The notes beneath the pieces were generated by a model. That model was not told where the DNA came from. It saw only the letters and a list, made by a program, of their open reading frames with translations, and did no database searches. A DNA stretch of 64,000 bases from JAICJC01 sp963757605 (GTDB lineage Bacteria > Actinomycetota > Thermoleophilia > Gaiellales > JAICJC01). The position numbers were made by a program, and so were the translations under genes. Where the stretch lies: the NCBI GenBank assembly GCA_963757605.1, contig CAVWSF010000002.1, positions 186,001-250,000 on the forward strand. The letters are read 5' to 3'. Every line of letters begins with the position of its first letter. Within the stretch, counting starts at the first letter, position 1. Shown in pieces: positions 15,615 to 23,673 of this stretch.

Positions 15615-16453
15615 GACTGCCACGGGTGTACCTCCAGCGAGACGTCGAGTGCGGTCACCGAGTGGGTGAGGGCCCCGATCGAGATCGCGTCGACGCCGGT
15701 CTCGGCGACGGCGCGGACGGTGTCGAGCGTGATCCCGCCCGAGGCCTCGAGCCGCGCGCGGCCGGCCGTGCGGGCGACCGCCTCGCGGAGGCGGCCGGGA
15801 TCCATGTTGTCGAGCAGGATGGTGTCGGCGCCGGCTCCGATCGCCTCGTCGAGCTGGCCGAGGTCGTCCACCTCGACCTCGACCGAGAGCTCCGGGCTAC
15901 CGGTTCGCGCGGCCTCTATGGCCGGAACGATGCCGCCGGCGATGGCGACGTGGTTGTCCTTGATGAGGATGGCGTCGTCGAGCCCCATGCGGTGGTTTCG
16001 GCCACCGCCGCAGGCGACGGCCCGCTTGTCGAGCGCCCGCAGCCCGGGCGCGGTCTTGCGCGTGTCGAGGATCACGGCGCCCGTGCCCGCCACGGCGTCG
16101 ACGTAGGCCCGGGTGGCGGTCGCGATGCCGGACATCCGCTGCACCAGGTTGAGGCCCGTGCGCTCGGCGGTTAGGACGGCCCGGGTCCGGCCGCGGATGC
16201 GGGCGACCGTCGCGGGCGGCGCGGCCACGACGTCGCCGTCGGCAGCCAGGCGCTCCATCTCGGCGCCCGGGTCGAGGAGCCGCACGCACGCCAGCAGCTC
16301 GGCCAGGCCGCAGACGACGCCGGCCGCCTTCACGACGACGGCCGCCACGACCTCGGCATCGACAGGGACGATCGCCTCGGTGGTGACGTCGCCCGTGCCG
16401 AGGTCCTCGGCGAGCGCGCGCTCGATCACGTCGTCGGCGATGCTGCTACGCAT
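15611..16453 (-). CDS. nadC: Nicotinate-nucleotide pyrophosphorylase (carboxylating)
   Basis: A 280-residue quinolinate phosphoribosyltransferase that makes nicotinate mononucleotide from NadA's product and PRPP. Signature stretches are EDLGTGDVTTEAI, ERTGLNLVQRMSGIATATRA, ILDTRKTAPGLRALDKRAV and the catalytic-lysine/PRPP loop GRNHRMGLDDAILIKDNH. The barrel ends with LEASGGITLDTVRAVAETGVD. Its start lies 28 bp inside the nadB end. Confidence 0.95.
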   Translation of the reverse strand: MRSSIADDVIERALAEDLGTGDVTTEAIVPVDAEVVAAVVVKAAGVVCGLAELLACVRLLDPGAEMERLAADGDVVAAPPATVARIRGRTRAVLTAERTGLNLVQRMSGIATATRAYVDAVAGTGAVILDTRKTAPGLRALDKRAVACGGGRNHRMGLDDAILIKDNHVAIAGGIVPAIEAARTGSPELSVEVEVDDLGQLDEAIGAGADTILLDNMDPGRLREAVARTAGRARLEASGGITLDTVRAVAETGVDAISIGALTHSVTALDVSLEVHPWQS

Positions 16454-17927
16454 GGCTCGGCCGCCTCCAGGGCCGGGTCGAGGTCGGGGCAGTCACGCCG
16501 CAGATGTGCCCCGCGGCTCTCTCGCCGCTCCAGGGCGGCGGACGCGATCAGCGCGGCGGCACGCACGGGGTTCGACTCGGGCTGACCGTCGAGCCACGTG
16601 AGGAGATCCTCCAGGCCGTCGTGGTCGCGGACCGGGCCCGCGCCCGCCCACATCCGCCGGCGCAGCTCCTGGAGCCGGGCCCGGGCGAGCGGCCGCTCCG
16701 GAGCCGGCCCGTCGGGCGCGTCCAAGGGGGAGCGTCGAGGCCGCCCGCCACGGCGCGGTGGGCGAAGACGAAGCATTCGAGGAGCGAGTTCGAGGCCAGC
16801 CGGTTGGCGCCGTGAACGCCGGTGCAGGCGCTCTCCCCGGAGGCGTAGAGGCCGGCCAGGTTGGTCGCGCCGTCCAGGTCGGTGGCGATGCCGCCCATCA
16901 GGTAGTGGGCTGCCGGCGCCACCGGCACCGGGTCGCTGCACAGGTCGATGCCGAGCCGGGCACACCCCTCGACGAGGTTCGGGAATCGGCGTCGGACATT
17001 GGTCGCGTCGAGGTGGCGGAGCGAGAGGAAGCTCGTCTGCCCACGTTCGAGGCGGGCCTGGAGGACACGCGTCACGACGTCGCGCGGCGCGAGCTCGGCG
17101 TCGGGATGCTCGGCCGGCATGAACCGCTCGCCGGCGGCGGAGACGAGGTGGGCGCCCTCGCCGCGCACGGCCTCCGAGACGAGGAAGGCGCGTCCGCCCG
17201 AGGCGACCGCGGTCGGGTGGAACTGGACGAACTCCATGTGGCGTACGCGCGCGCCGGCCCGGTGGGCGAGCGCGATTCCGTCGCCGGTCGCGCCGGGCGG
17301 GTTCGTCGTCCGCGAGTAGAGCGCGCCGGCGCCGCCGGTGGCGAGCAGCGTCATCCGCGCTCGCACCGGCACGAGCTCGTCGTGACCGAGCACCCACGCG
17401 CCCGCGCACGCCTCGCCGTCTCCGAGAAGGCCGATCGCGGCGGCGTGCTCGACCACCTGCACCCGCTCCTCGCGAAGGACGCGCGCGATCAGGGCCGAGG
17501 CGATCGCTTCGCCGGTGGCCGCGCCGCCGGCGTGGAGGATCCGGTGGCGGCTGTGGCCGCCCTCACGCGCGAGCTGCGGGCGGCCGGCCTCGTCGCGGTC
17601 CCACTCGACCCCGAGCCGCTCGAGGTCCGCCACCCGCCGGATCCCGTCGCGGACGAGCACGTCCACGGCAGCGGGGTCGGCCAGGCCGCGCCCCACCGCC
17701 AGGGTGTCGGCGCGGTGCAGGGCTGGGTCGTCGTCCTCGGCCGTTGCGGCCGCGATGCCGCCCTGGGCCATGTACGAGTTCGAGGACTGGAGCGAGCCCT
17801 TGGTGACGAGCGTGACCCGTGCGCCGCGCGCGGCAGCCTCGAGCGAGGCGTAGAGCCCCGCCAGGCCGGCTCCGACGACCAGGACGTCGGTGCGGTGAGA
17901 CCATCGTTCACGCACGGCGACGCGCAT
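16426..17927 (-). CDS. nadB: L-aspartate oxidase (frameshifted in this sequence)
   Basis: FAD enzyme that oxidises aspartate to iminoaspartate, the first step of de novo NAD synthesis. The frame from ATG 17927 (MRVAVRERWS) has the dinucleotide-binding motif VLVVGAGLAGLYAS, then SSNSYMAQGGIAAAT, HRAGARVRHMEFVQFHPTAV and ASGESACTGVHGANRLASNS. After GGLDAPP the conserved C-terminus (ARLQELRRRMWAGAGPVRDH, then LLTWLDGQPESNPVRAA) continues in another frame. The shift maps to a run of five C (G5 at 16726-16730 on the plus strand); one more C restores a 500-residue protein. A sequencing deletion is likely. Start supported by the divergent sigR-like promoter just upstream. Confidence 0.9.
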
Positions 17928-17953
17928 ATTAGCCGAAGTGACTAAAACCCGCT

Positions 17954-17980
17954 GGGAATGGACCGCAGGGGCGTGACGTT
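17954..17980 (+). promoter_or_regulatory. SigR-type promoter of the sigma factor gene
   Basis: GGGAAT at 17954-17959 and GTT at 17978-17980 are separated by exactly 18 nt, reproducing the SigR/SigH consensus GGGAAT-N18-GTT known from Streptomyces and mycobacteria. The sigma gene start lies about 40 nt downstream, so it most likely autoactivates. Confidence 0.8.
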
Positions 17981-18021
17981 CACCAGAGAGGATGCTCCTC
18001 CTTGCTGATACGCTCGTTGGC

Positions 18022-18615
18022 ATGGCCTCCGAGCCGGACTCGTCGTCACCCGGCGCCGCGCAGGCGGCCGCCGCCCGCGACCGTGCGCGCTTCGAGGAGG
18101 AGGCGCTGCAGCACGCCGAGCACCTCTACCGGATCGCGCTTCGCCTGACGGGGTCGTCGCAGACGGCGGAGGATCTCGTGCAGGAGACCTACCTGCGCGC
18201 CTTCCGCGCGTGGCGCTCCTACTCGCACGGCACCAACCTGGCCGCGTGGCTCGCGACGATCATGCGAAACGCGAACATGGACGAGCTGCGCCGCCAGAGC
18301 CGGCGGCCGCCGTCCGAGCCGCTCGACGAGCAGAGCGACTACTACCTCTACAACCGCCTTGCCGACACCGGCCGCGAGCCCCAGGAGCGGGTGCTGGCCC
18401 GCCTCTCGGGGAGCGGGGTGGTGGAGGCGCTGTCGGCGGTCCCCGAGAACTTCCGCGAGGTGGTCGTGCTGGTCGATGTGGGCGACTTCTCCTACGCCGA
18501 CGCGGCCGAGATCCTGGGGATCCCGATCGGAACGGTGATGTCGCGCCTCTACCGCGGCCGGCGCCTTTTGAAGCAGCGGCTCGCGGAGCTTGCCGAGCGG
18601 GACGGCGCGGCATGA
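18022..18615 (+). CDS. SigR/SigH-like ECF sigma factor (thiol-oxidative stress)
   Basis: A 197-residue group IV sigma factor. Region 2 spans about 30-100 (LYRIALRLTGSSQTAEDLVQETYLRAFRAW, TNLAAWLATIMRNANMDELR) and region 4 about 135-185 (ALSAVPENFREVVVLVDVGD, YADAAEILGIPIGTVMSRLYRGRR). These strings are near-identical to the SigR/SigH subgroup that controls the disulfide-stress regulon. Its stop overlaps the zinc anti-sigma gene by 4 bp, and a SigR-type promoter lies upstream. ATG 18022 is chosen over 17992, which lacks conserved sequence. Confidence 0.92.
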   Translation: MASEPDSSSPGAAQAAAARDRARFEEEALQHAEHLYRIALRLTGSSQTAEDLVQETYLRAFRAWRSYSHGTNLAAWLATIMRNANMDELRRQSRRPPSEPLDEQSDYYLYNRLADTGREPQERVLARLSGSGVVEALSAVPENFREVVVLVDVGDFSYADAAEILGIPIGTVMSRLYRGRRLLKQRLAELAERDGAA

Positions 18616-18857
18616 GCGTTGATCCTTGCCATGGCGCCGAGCACCTTGTACAGGCGTACCTCGACCGCGCCCTGACCGAGGCGGAGGTGGCCCGGATCGA
18701 CGGGCACCTGCGCGAGTGCGACTACTGCAACGACCGCTACATCTTCGAGCGGCGCCTGCGCGAGGTCGTGCGCGACTGCTGCACGGGCGACCCCACTCCG
18801 GCCGGCTTCGTCGACCGCCTGCGCCTTCGGTGCTGCGGTCAGGACGACGTGGCGTAG
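18612..18857 (+). CDS. RsrA-like zinc-containing anti-sigma factor
   Basis: An 81-residue ZAS-family redox switch. Potential zinc ligands Cys6, His32, Cys36 and Cys39 have the same spacing (26, 4, 3) as Cys11/His37/Cys41/Cys44 of Streptomyces RsrA. The HxxxCxxC motif is HLRECDYC. Additional cysteines (CCTGD and LRCCGQ) lie C-terminally. When reduced it should sequester the upstream sigma factor; disulfide formation would expel zinc and release it. Translation is coupled by an ATGA overlap. It overlaps the convergent mocA-like gene by 19 bp. Confidence 0.9.
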   Translation: MSVDPCHGAEHLVQAYLDRALTEAEVARIDGHLRECDYCNDRYIFERRLREVVRDCCTGDPTPAGFVDRLRLRCCGQDDVA

Positions 18858-19375
18858 TCCACGTCGCCCGGCGGGCGCAGGTCGCGGCAGTCCACGAGGT
18901 CGGCGCCCAGCGGCCGCACAGGGGTCTCGCCGTGCTGGGCGATCTGGCGCCAGAGCGTCCGCGGCACCACGACCGGGTGGGAGCGGCCGGCGCCGTAGTC
19001 GGCCGCGAGGGCGTGCGCGCCCGCCGGCGCCGCGGCCATCCGCCGAACGGCCTCCGGGTCGAGCCCCGGCCCGTCGCCCAGCACCACGAGCGCGCGGTCG
19101 GCGTCGTCGGGGAGGGACGCGAGCCCGGCGTGAAGCGATGCCGCCTGGCCGTCGCGCCATGACTGGCTGACGACGACCCGCGCGCCGTGCAGGGCGACGG
19201 CGGCGAGGACGTCGCCGGCTCGGGCTCCGACCACGACCACGCGCTCGTCGATCCCGGCCTCGGCCACCGCGCGGAGCACCCGCTCGAGCATTGGCACGCC
19301 GTCGACCGGGTGCAGCTGCTTCAGCCCGCCGTAGCGGCGTCCTTCGCCGGCGGCCAGTACGACCGCGGCGATCAC
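18839..19375 (-). CDS. MobA/MocA-like nucleotidyltransferase
   Basis: A 178-residue GT-A-fold transferase with the nucleotide-binding opening VVLAAGEGRRYGGLKQLHPV and the metal-binding motif LVVLGDGPGLDPEAVRR. The layout resembles molybdenum cofactor cytidylyltransferase (MocA) or the CofC/MobA group. The GDGPG motif in place of MocA's GDQP makes the cofactor uncertain. No molybdenum cofactor genes are nearby. Its ATG overlaps the stop of the upstream amidohydrolase by 4 bp, so the two may act in one pathway. Confidence 0.75.
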   Translation of the reverse strand: MIAAVVLAAGEGRRYGGLKQLHPVDGVPMLERVLRAVAEAGIDERVVVVGARAGDVLAAVALHGARVVVSQSWRDGQAASLHAGLASLPDDADRALVVLGDGPGLDPEAVRRMAAAPAGAHALAADYGAGRSHPVVVPRTLWRQIAQHGETPVRPLGADLVDCRDLRPPGDVDYATSS

Positions 19376-20505
19376 ACGTCGAGCACGATCGAGTCGGCGA
19401 TCTGCAGCGTGCGGGCGGCGGCACGGCTGTAGGGGCGGGCGGCATCAAGGTCCTCGATGCCGAGCGCCTCCGTCCAGAGCTCCTCCGCCATGTCGAGCAG
19501 GCCCTCCACGACGTCGAGCTCGTTGCTCCCGTCGGTGTCGCACGCCCGCCGGGCCAGACCGAGCGCGCCCGGCATGTCGGGGAGGCGCGTCCACAGGAGG
19601 GTCGTCGCCATGATCAGGTACTCGTGGACGCGCACCCGCTGGAGCGGGATGGTGCGGTCGCGCGCCACGAGCGGTGGCGAGAGCGTCGGCGCCGACTCGC
19701 CGCGGGCGGCGCGCTCGGCGTTCCCCCACATGATCGCCCGCAGCTGGTCGGGCGTCGCGCCGGCACGCACCAGGGCCGTCCCGAGCTGAACCTGGGCGAT
19801 GGCGCACATGCCGTACGGCGCATCGCTTGCAAACGCGATCTGCTCGGGCGAGGCCGTCGCGAGCAAGGCGCGCAGGTCGGTGTTCGACCAGACCGAGGTG
19901 TCGTAGAGGACGTTGGGATGGTCGAGCAGCGTTCGCCCGATGTGCTGGAGGTCGGCGATGGCGGCGTGCGCCAGGATCAGCTGCGCCTCGGGGTGGTGCT
20001 CCACGAGGTGGCGCAGGTCCTCGGCGATCGCCGGCAGGCCGCGGCCGGCGTGGATCAGGATCGGCACCCGCCGCTCGGCGGCAAGCTTGAACACCGGGTC
20101 GAGCCCGCGCTCGCCGAAGTCGAACTTCTGGGCCCGCGGGTGCAGCTTGATGCCGCGGGCACCCCGGTCGAGGCAGCGCTCCGCCTCGGGGATCGGCTCC
20201 GCGGTCAGGTCGAGCCGGCAGAACGGCACGAGCGCGCCGCCGGACGCCGCCGCCCATTCGAGGACACGGTCGTTGGGGACGCGGTAGGCCGGGAACCGGT
20301 CGGGGTCGTTCAGCGGGAACGTGAAGCACCGCTCGACGCCGTAGGCCCGCATGGCCTCCAGGAGCTCCTCGGGCGACTGGGTGAAGCCGTCCTCGTCGAC
20401 GCCCAGGTGGGTGTGCGCGTCCCAGACGCGGATGTCGTCGGGGAACGTCGAGCGGACGCGGTCGAAGTGCTCTTTGAGAAGGCGTTCGAACCGCGGCGTC
20501 GGCAC
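19372..20505 (-). CDS. Amidohydrolase-family TIM-barrel metal hydrolase
   Basis: A 377-residue amidohydrolase-2-like protein. The N-terminal metal motif is VWDAHTHLGVDEDGF, followed by barrel strands ARGIKLHPRAQKFDF, PILIHAGRGLPAIAEDL, LILAHAAIADLQHI and IAFASDAPYGMC. These provide HxH, Lys/His, His and Asp ligand positions. The natural substrate is unknown; family members include decarboxylases and lactonases. GTG 20505 is chosen because TAGCGT lies 7 nt upstream in the leaderless arrangement and the divergent M24 gene starts at 20546. A helical C-terminal extension (about 300-377) is not part of the barrel. Confidence 0.78.
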   Translation of the reverse strand: MPTPRFERLLKEHFDRVRSTFPDDIRVWDAHTHLGVDEDGFTQSPEELLEAMRAYGVERCFTFPLNDPDRFPAYRVPNDRVLEWAAASGGALVPFCRLDLTAEPIPEAERCLDRGARGIKLHPRAQKFDFGERGLDPVFKLAAERRVPILIHAGRGLPAIAEDLRHLVEHHPEAQLILAHAAIADLQHIGRTLLDHPNVLYDTSVWSNTDLRALLATASPEQIAFASDAPYGMCAIAQVQLGTALVRAGATPDQLRAIMWGNAERAARGESAPTLSPPLVARDRTIPLQRVRVHEYLIMATTLLWTRLPDMPGALGLARRACDTDGSNELDVVEGLLDMAEELWTEALGIEDLDAARPYSRAAARTLQIADSIVLDV

Positions 20506-20545
20506 GCGGCGAACGCTACCAGCGGCCGGGTGATAGCTTGTCCGT

Positions 20546-21691
20546 ATGACCTCAGGACTGCTCATGTACGCCGATTCGGTCCGGGATCCGGACCTCTACT
20601 TCGCGACCGGGATCTCGGTCGTCGATCCGTTCATCTACGTGGAGACGGATGGGAAGCGGGTGATCGTGACGAGCGAGATCGAAGCAGACGCCGCGCGCCG
20701 CAACTCGCGCGCGACAGACGTGCTGCTCGACTCCACGTTCGGCTCCCGCGAGCTGGTCGCGGGCGGGATGTCGTGGGACGACGCCCAGCTCGAGGTGCTC
20801 GACCGGGTCGTCTCCGACCTCGGCCTGAACGAGGTCGTGGTGCCGCCGTCCTTCCCGGTGGTCTATGCCGACCATCTCCGCGGCAAGGGCTTCACGGTCA
20901 CCCCCGACCGCAAGCAGTTCGAGCTCCGCCGGCGCGCGAAGGACGAGCTCGCGCTCACCGGGATCCGGACCGCCCAGCGGGCCACCGAGGCGGCGATGGC
21001 GCGCGTGGTCGAGGTGCTCGGATCGTCGCGGCCGGACGGCGACGGCCTGGCCTTCGAAGGCGAGCTGCTGACGGCCGAGCGAGTCCGCGCCGAGGTGATC
21101 GAGACGCTCCGCGCCCACGGCTGCGAGGGCGAGCCGCCGATCACGAGCCCGGGGCCGCAGGGGGCGTTCGTGCACGAGCTCGGGAAGGGCCCGGTGCGGC
21201 CGGGCGAGTCGCTCATCGTCGACATCTTCCCGACACACGTCGCGTCGCGCTTCTGCGCCGATATGACCCGCACGTTCTGCTTCGGGGACGCCCCCGACGA
21301 GCTGCGGCGGATGCACGCGACGGTGCTCGAGGCGGTGAAGCGGTCGACTGAGGCGATCCGCACCGGCGTCAACGGCCGCAGCGTGTGGGAGGCCGCCTGC
21401 GACGTGATCGAGGGCGCCGGCTACCGCACGCAGCGGAGCGTCGTGAAGGGCGAGACGCTCGACGAAGACTTCTTCCACGGGCTCGGCCACGGCGTCGGCC
21501 TCGAGGTGCACGAGGCGCCCAGCATGGGCCTCGCCGGCGACGACCTGATCGCGGGCGACGTCGTCACGATCGAGCCCGGCGTCTACCGCAAGGGGTTCGG
21601 CGGCGTGCGGCTGGAGGACCTGGCCGTCGTCCGCGACGACGGCGCCGAGGTGCTGACCGACTTCTCGTACGACATGGAGATCCATGCCTAG
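20546..21691 (+). CDS. Xaa-Pro aminopeptidase-like M24 metallopeptidase
   Basis: A 381-residue creatinase/prolidase-fold protein with an N-terminal regulatory domain (1-130) and C-terminal pita-bread domain. The five metal ligands are visible: Asp in LIVDIFPTH, Asp in CADMTRTF, His in HGLGHGVGLEVHE, Glu in VTIEPGVY and Glu in GGVRLEDLAVV. It probably trims N-terminal Xaa-Pro dipeptides. A -10-like TAGCTT (20534-20539) precedes the ATG by 6 nt. The stop overlaps the following XRE-TPR gene by 8 bp. Confidence 0.87.
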   Translation: MTSGLLMYADSVRDPDLYFATGISVVDPFIYVETDGKRVIVTSEIEADAARRNSRATDVLLDSTFGSRELVAGGMSWDDAQLEVLDRVVSDLGLNEVVVPPSFPVVYADHLRGKGFTVTPDRKQFELRRRAKDELALTGIRTAQRATEAAMARVVEVLGSSRPDGDGLAFEGELLTAERVRAEVIETLRAHGCEGEPPITSPGPQGAFVHELGKGPVRPGESLIVDIFPTHVASRFCADMTRTFCFGDAPDELRRMHATVLEAVKRSTEAIRTGVNGRSVWEAACDVIEGAGYRTQRSVVKGETLDEDFFHGLGHGVGLEVHEAPSMGLAGDDLIAGDVVTIEPGVYRKGFGGVRLEDLAVVRDDGAEVLTDFSYDMEIHA

Positions 21692-23015
21692 GGGCAGCAC
21701 CGGCCCCCGGCCGGTGTTCCACGTCGACGACCCGGTGGCGGTGGGCCGCCGGATCCGCCAGCTCCGCCAGCAGCTGGGGCTGTCGCTCCGCCAGATCGCC
21801 GGCCCGGGCTGCTCGCCCGGGTACCTCTCGCGCGTCGAGCGCGGCCAGCGCGTGCCGTCCGTGAGCGTGATGGCCGACCTGGCCGACAAGCTGGGCGTGA
21901 CGCTCGAGGACCTCGGCGGGCGCGACATCCGCACGCGCATCCCCGAGACGCGCCTCCTCGACCTCGAGCTGGCGGCGCGCATGGGCGACGAGGCCGCCCC
22001 CGAGCAGGCGCGGCGGGCGCTCGACGATGCGAGTCGGATCGGCGACCGCCGGGCCGAGAGCCGTCTGCTCGAGGTGCGGGCGCACATCGCGGCGGACGCT
22101 CGCCGTGACGGCGAGGCGGCGCGGTTGTGCGAGGACGCGATCCGGGCCGCCCCGGGGCCGGCGACCAGCCGGGCCAGGCCGGCGCTGCACGAGACGCTCG
22201 GCCGGGCGTACGCCGGCCTGGGCCGCATGGACCGGTCGATCGAGGTGCTACGCACGGCGCTCGACGAGGCGCTGGCCGAGCCGGCCGATCCCGGACTCGC
22301 CGTTCGCTTCGGCGTTCTGCTCGCGAGCGCGTACACCGACGCCGGCCAGCCCGACGAGGCCTTCCGGACGCTCGAGGCGATCAGCGCCGGCCGCGAGGTT
22401 CTGCGCGACCCGGTGGAGCTTGCGCGGCTCGAGTGGGCGATCTCGCGGACGTACGCCGAGGACGGCCAGACCGATCTCGCCGAGCGCTACGCCCGCCGCG
22501 TCGTCGCCGCGCTCGAGTGCGGCGAGCACCTCCAGCTCCTCGGCCGCTCGCACATGCTGCTCGGGAGCATCCTGCTCGACCGCGACCGGCACGCCGAGGC
22601 CGATGCCGAGCTGCGCCGGGCGACGGAGGTCCTGGAGGGAAGCGGGACGCCCGCGCCGGAGCTGGCGCTCCTCGACTACGAGCGGGGTCGGTCCGCGCTC
22701 CTCAACAGGCGGCTCGACGACGCCGAAGCGCTGGCCAGGGCGGGCCTTGACCGCACCGAGGCGACCGAGCCCGGGACGGCGGGGATGCTCTACACGCTCC
22801 TGGCGAAGATCGCGCTCGCGCGCGGCGAGCTCGAGGAGGGCCGGCGCTTGTGCCAGGAGGCGGCGGGAGTGCTCGCCGGGACGGTCGCCGTGCACTACCT
22901 CGACGACGTGTGGCAGACGCTGGCCGACATCGAGGAGAAGGCCGGGAACCTGCCCGCAGCGCTCGCGGCCCTGCGGCGCGTGACCGCCGGCCGGCGTACG
23001 CCGACGCGCAGCTAG
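21684..23015 (+). CDS. XRE helix-turn-helix regulator with TPR repeats
   Basis: A 443-residue protein. An N-terminal XRE/Cro helix-turn-helix spans about 17-75 (IRQLRQQLGLSLRQIAGPGC, GYLSRVERGQRVPSVSVM). At least seven TPR-like helical hairpins follow to the end (for example HETLGRAYAGLGRMDRSIEV and LLGSILLDRDRHAEADAELR). The design resembles Rgg/PlcR/NprR-type regulators, in which TPRs bind peptides, or actinobacterial relatives such as BldD-like TPR proteins. The ligand is unknown. Its overlap with the M24 peptidase gene raises the possibility of a peptide signal. Confidence 0.8.
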   Translation: MPRGSTGPRPVFHVDDPVAVGRRIRQLRQQLGLSLRQIAGPGCSPGYLSRVERGQRVPSVSVMADLADKLGVTLEDLGGRDIRTRIPETRLLDLELAARMGDEAAPEQARRALDDASRIGDRRAESRLLEVRAHIAADARRDGEAARLCEDAIRAAPGPATSRARPALHETLGRAYAGLGRMDRSIEVLRTALDEALAEPADPGLAVRFGVLLASAYTDAGQPDEAFRTLEAISAGREVLRDPVELARLEWAISRTYAEDGQTDLAERYARRVVAALECGEHLQLLGRSHMLLGSILLDRDRHAEADAELRRATEVLEGSGTPAPELALLDYERGRSALLNRRLDDAEALARAGLDRTEATEPGTAGMLYTLLAKIALARGELEEGRRLCQEAAGVLAGTVAVHYLDDVWQTLADIEEKAGNLPAALAALRRVTAGRRTPTRS

Positions 23016-23019
23016 CGCC

Positions 23020-23673
23020 CTACCCGTGCGCGGGGTGGACGATGACGCCCGCGATTCGGGGACGTTCGTCGACGCGCCGGAGCCACTCCTCGAGCCGCGG
23101 GTGGGCGCCGTTCAGCGAGAGGTGGTCGGCCAGGATGCGGTGGAAGCGCTCGTCGTCGTCGTCGCGCAGCCACAGGCCGTATTTCAGGAACGGGAAGGCG
23201 GCGCAGTCGGCTGCCGAGAGCTCCTCGCCCATGAGGTGGCTGCGGCCCTCGAGCAGCGCCTCGAAGAGCGCGAGCGACGCGTGCATCTCGGCAGCCAGCG
23301 CCTCGATCAGGACGTGGTCGGGGCTGTCCGCGCCGAGCTCCTGCTCGATGCGGTTGGGCGGCACCTTCCAGACCCGGTTGAACCAGTCGACGAAGACGCG
23401 TGTCTCGGCCAGGCGCGCCGGGTCGGCGGGGAAGAGCGGCGGATCGGGGAAGCGCTCCTCGAGATGCTCGATGATCCGGCTCGAGTCGACCACGATGAAG
23501 CCTTCGTCGTCGAGCACCGGGACGAGGTCCTGGCCGCTGGCCTCGCGGATCGGGGTGCGGTCGGCCGCGTCGCACATCACGACCTCCGCGTCGACGCCCT
23601 TGTGGCCGAGCGCGAGCGCGACCCGCTCGACGTTGGTTGAGAACGGGATGGCGTAGAGCCGAAGCCCGCTCAC
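23020..23673 (-). CDS. Glutathione S-transferase-like protein
   Basis: A 217-residue protein with a thioredoxin-like N-domain (LRLYAIPFSTNVERVALALG, then DLVPVLDDEGFIVVDSSRII carrying the cis-Pro and the Ser motif) and an all-helical C-domain (HLMGEELSAADCAAFPFLKY). Actinobacteria generally lack glutathione, so the physiological thiol is uncertain. It starts with GTG at 23673, overlapping the stop of the M16 peptidase gene (GTGA). Divergent DNA to the right is that gene; to the left it converges on the XRE-TPR gene. Confidence 0.82.
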   Translation of the reverse strand: MSGLRLYAIPFSTNVERVALALGHKGVDAEVVMCDAADRTPIREASGQDLVPVLDDEGFIVVDSSRIIEHLEERFPDPPLFPADPARLAETRVFVDWFNRVWKVPPNRIEQELGADSPDHVLIEALAAEMHASLALFEALLEGRSHLMGEELSAADCAAFPFLKYGLWLRDDDDERFHRILADHLSLNGAHPRLEEWLRRVDERPRIAGVIVHPAHG

